A stretch of 64,000 bases of DNA from Tyto alba (lineage: Eukaryota; Chordata; Aves; Strigiformes; Tytonidae): contig NW_024881322.1 of assembly GCF_018691265.1 (NCBI RefSeq), positions 2,728,001-2,792,000 on the forward strand, given 5' to 3'. Every line of letters begins with the position of its first letter. Position 1 is the first letter of the stretch. Positions 62,617-64,000 of the stretch are shown piece after piece. The notes under the pieces were generated by a model that had not been told where the DNA came from, did no database searches, and was given only the letters and a program-made list of their open reading frames with translations. A program made the position numbers and the translations under genes.

Positions 62617-64000
62617 ACACCTGAAGAAAATTATTTGGCTTTAGCAGTGGACCCACCATAATACACGAAGATCAGACCTATAACACTCAACCCAGATACT
62701 TAGTTCATCTTCTAGATGTCCAGTCATTAAAAACAAGTACTAAATATTCTTGATTTTACCTGATCCTGCCACTGCCTGCTACTATAGTCTTCAACGTGAG
62801 CCATTACAAGGCATACATAAACACATCTGAACATGTTCTTAAACAAGTGGTGAGGAATTATAATAATCATCATCATCATCATCATCATAATGAACAAATT
62901 ACATTACCTTCTTCCTAAAAACTAGACAAACAGAAAACCAAAACAACAACCTCTGTTCATCAGTTAGAAGTACTGTTCAAATAGTAATAAAAAAAAAATA
63001 TTTTTTATTCTGAACAGTTATGTCTGATTTTTTTTTACTCACTGGAAGGAAATGAGATAATCTTTAAATCATAGAATATTTTAGTCATTTTTTAACTCTT
63101 ATGGAGCAAGTGCATTGTCTGCCAGGCAGATGAATCTTCCATCAAAGAATTTCAGATGTGATTTTTTTCTTAATGTAATAAGACACTATGTATTTTGTCC
63201 TCAGTCCTCTAGAAGGGATTTCAAAGAAGCAATTAATATCAAACTGAATGACTGACCAACCATCTGCCAAATCCAGCACATTCAATACAACTGATGCTTT
63301 ATTCAAATACAGAGTCAGAGTACAGACTCTGCCACCAGAAGAATTGGTTTAGCTCAGATAGGAAGGCAAGAATGATATGTAATTATACGTACAGTGAAAC
63401 CTGTTCGTCTAAGACCTTGGTTCAGTAAAAGTCTTTTTATGCTACAGTAAAGGAGAAAAGATAACAAGAAGCTTTGAGTATATTGCAATGTGTAAAATTC
63501 AAGGCAAGTCATACTGAATCTTTGCTTGTCAAGAAGTTGTCTGGGGAAGGGGAGGAGCTGCCTCATTACAGGAGGTTTTGCTGTTTAAACTCAGATATTC
63601 AGAGATGCTAAAAGGATTAAACACTCAAATCTGATTTATTTTGGTGGACTTGGGCAACATAATCCTCAGGCAACACTTAACTCTCATGTTTTGACATCAC
63701 AGAATGCAGCTGCAGGGACAGGAAGCTATCCAACAAAGGGAGAGGAAATCCTGGGTTGTTTGGTTCAATAGAATATAAATGAAGAAGACATTACAATGAA
63801 TAAGGAATCAAAGCTTGCAGAAGACATTTTATCAGCCTCTGACCGCTGATTTGGTGACAGCCTATAAATCAACTGCAAAGTCAGCTGGAAAAGCCATGTG
63901 AGGTTTTCTACAACCTTGGGAGAACCTATAGGTCCGCACTACATTTTTCCTCAATTAGTTTACTTAGCTGAAGGGGGATGGGTTAGAAACTTGTCTGGAA
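62617..64000. other. non-coding stretch
   Basis: No gene is visible. The (ATC)n microsatellite lies at 62865-62889. The last about 350 bases (63650-64000) are non-repetitive, moderate-GC sequence without a long frame, possibly a conserved element, untested. Confidence 0.5.
62865..62889. repeat. (ATC)n microsatellite
   Basis: About eight tandem ATC/CAT units within 'taataatcatcatc...atcataatg'. Confidence 0.9.

Noticed and set aside
1..64000. CRISPR arrays, operons, rRNA or tRNA genes
   Set aside because: No regularly spaced direct repeats, no bacterial-type gene packing and no recognisable RNA gene signatures were seen on either strand.

Overview
This 64 kb window looks like nuclear DNA from a bird. 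I base this on CR1 (chicken repeat 1) LINE remnants, including 3' ends with the avian motif family around 'tagaatcatagaatggtttggg' and 'cctaaatgattct'. I recognise no L1, Alu or other mammal-specific repeats. The DNA is AT-rich and CpG-poor, with many long A or T homopolymers and very few long reading frames. There is no prokaryotic or viral gene organisation. The class (bird, or at least archosaur) is fairly secure; the species cannot be read from this window.

Layout: nearly all of the window is non-coding, either intron or gene desert. I recognise no complete gene by family, and no rRNA, tRNA or CRISPR. A few reading frames are bounded by good splice signals and are listed as low-confidence candidate exons. 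On the minus strand these are an open block at 46128-46337 and a possible terminal exon at 15008-15316, which has a strong acceptor, a stop codon and an AATAAA about 190 bases downstream. Both start in phase 0, so they could belong to one minus-strand gene with very long introns. Also on the minus strand, 1252-1833 is a long frame broken by one TAG. On the plus strand, 38935-39072, 50431-50599 and 5229-5289 have acceptor-donor pairs and an open phase. Good-looking pseudo-exons occur on both strands, so most of these may be chance.

Repeats: the clearest element is a minus-strand CR1 copy at about 58205-59290. It carries the 3' part of ORF2 and the start of the 3' region. Inside it, a 25 bp segment has expanded into a ten-copy minisatellite (58448-58686). 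Smaller CR1 3' ends lie at 19395, 35468 and 62425. Old MIR-like remnants are seen near 45604 and 50679, and relics of an old palindromic amniote-type repeat near 3790, 36215 and 43014. Simple repeats include (GTAT)n, (ATC)n, an oligo-T/oligo-G junction at 7179-7216 and a 30-base T run at 61073.

I do not see a new gene system. The observations most worth checking are the CR1-born minisatellite, the candidate minus-strand exons, three near-perfect 20-23 bp palindromes (33092, 39121, 42806), a GC-rich stem-loop in a small CpG cluster (49921-49978) and several homeodomain-site-rich stretches that could be conserved non-coding elements.
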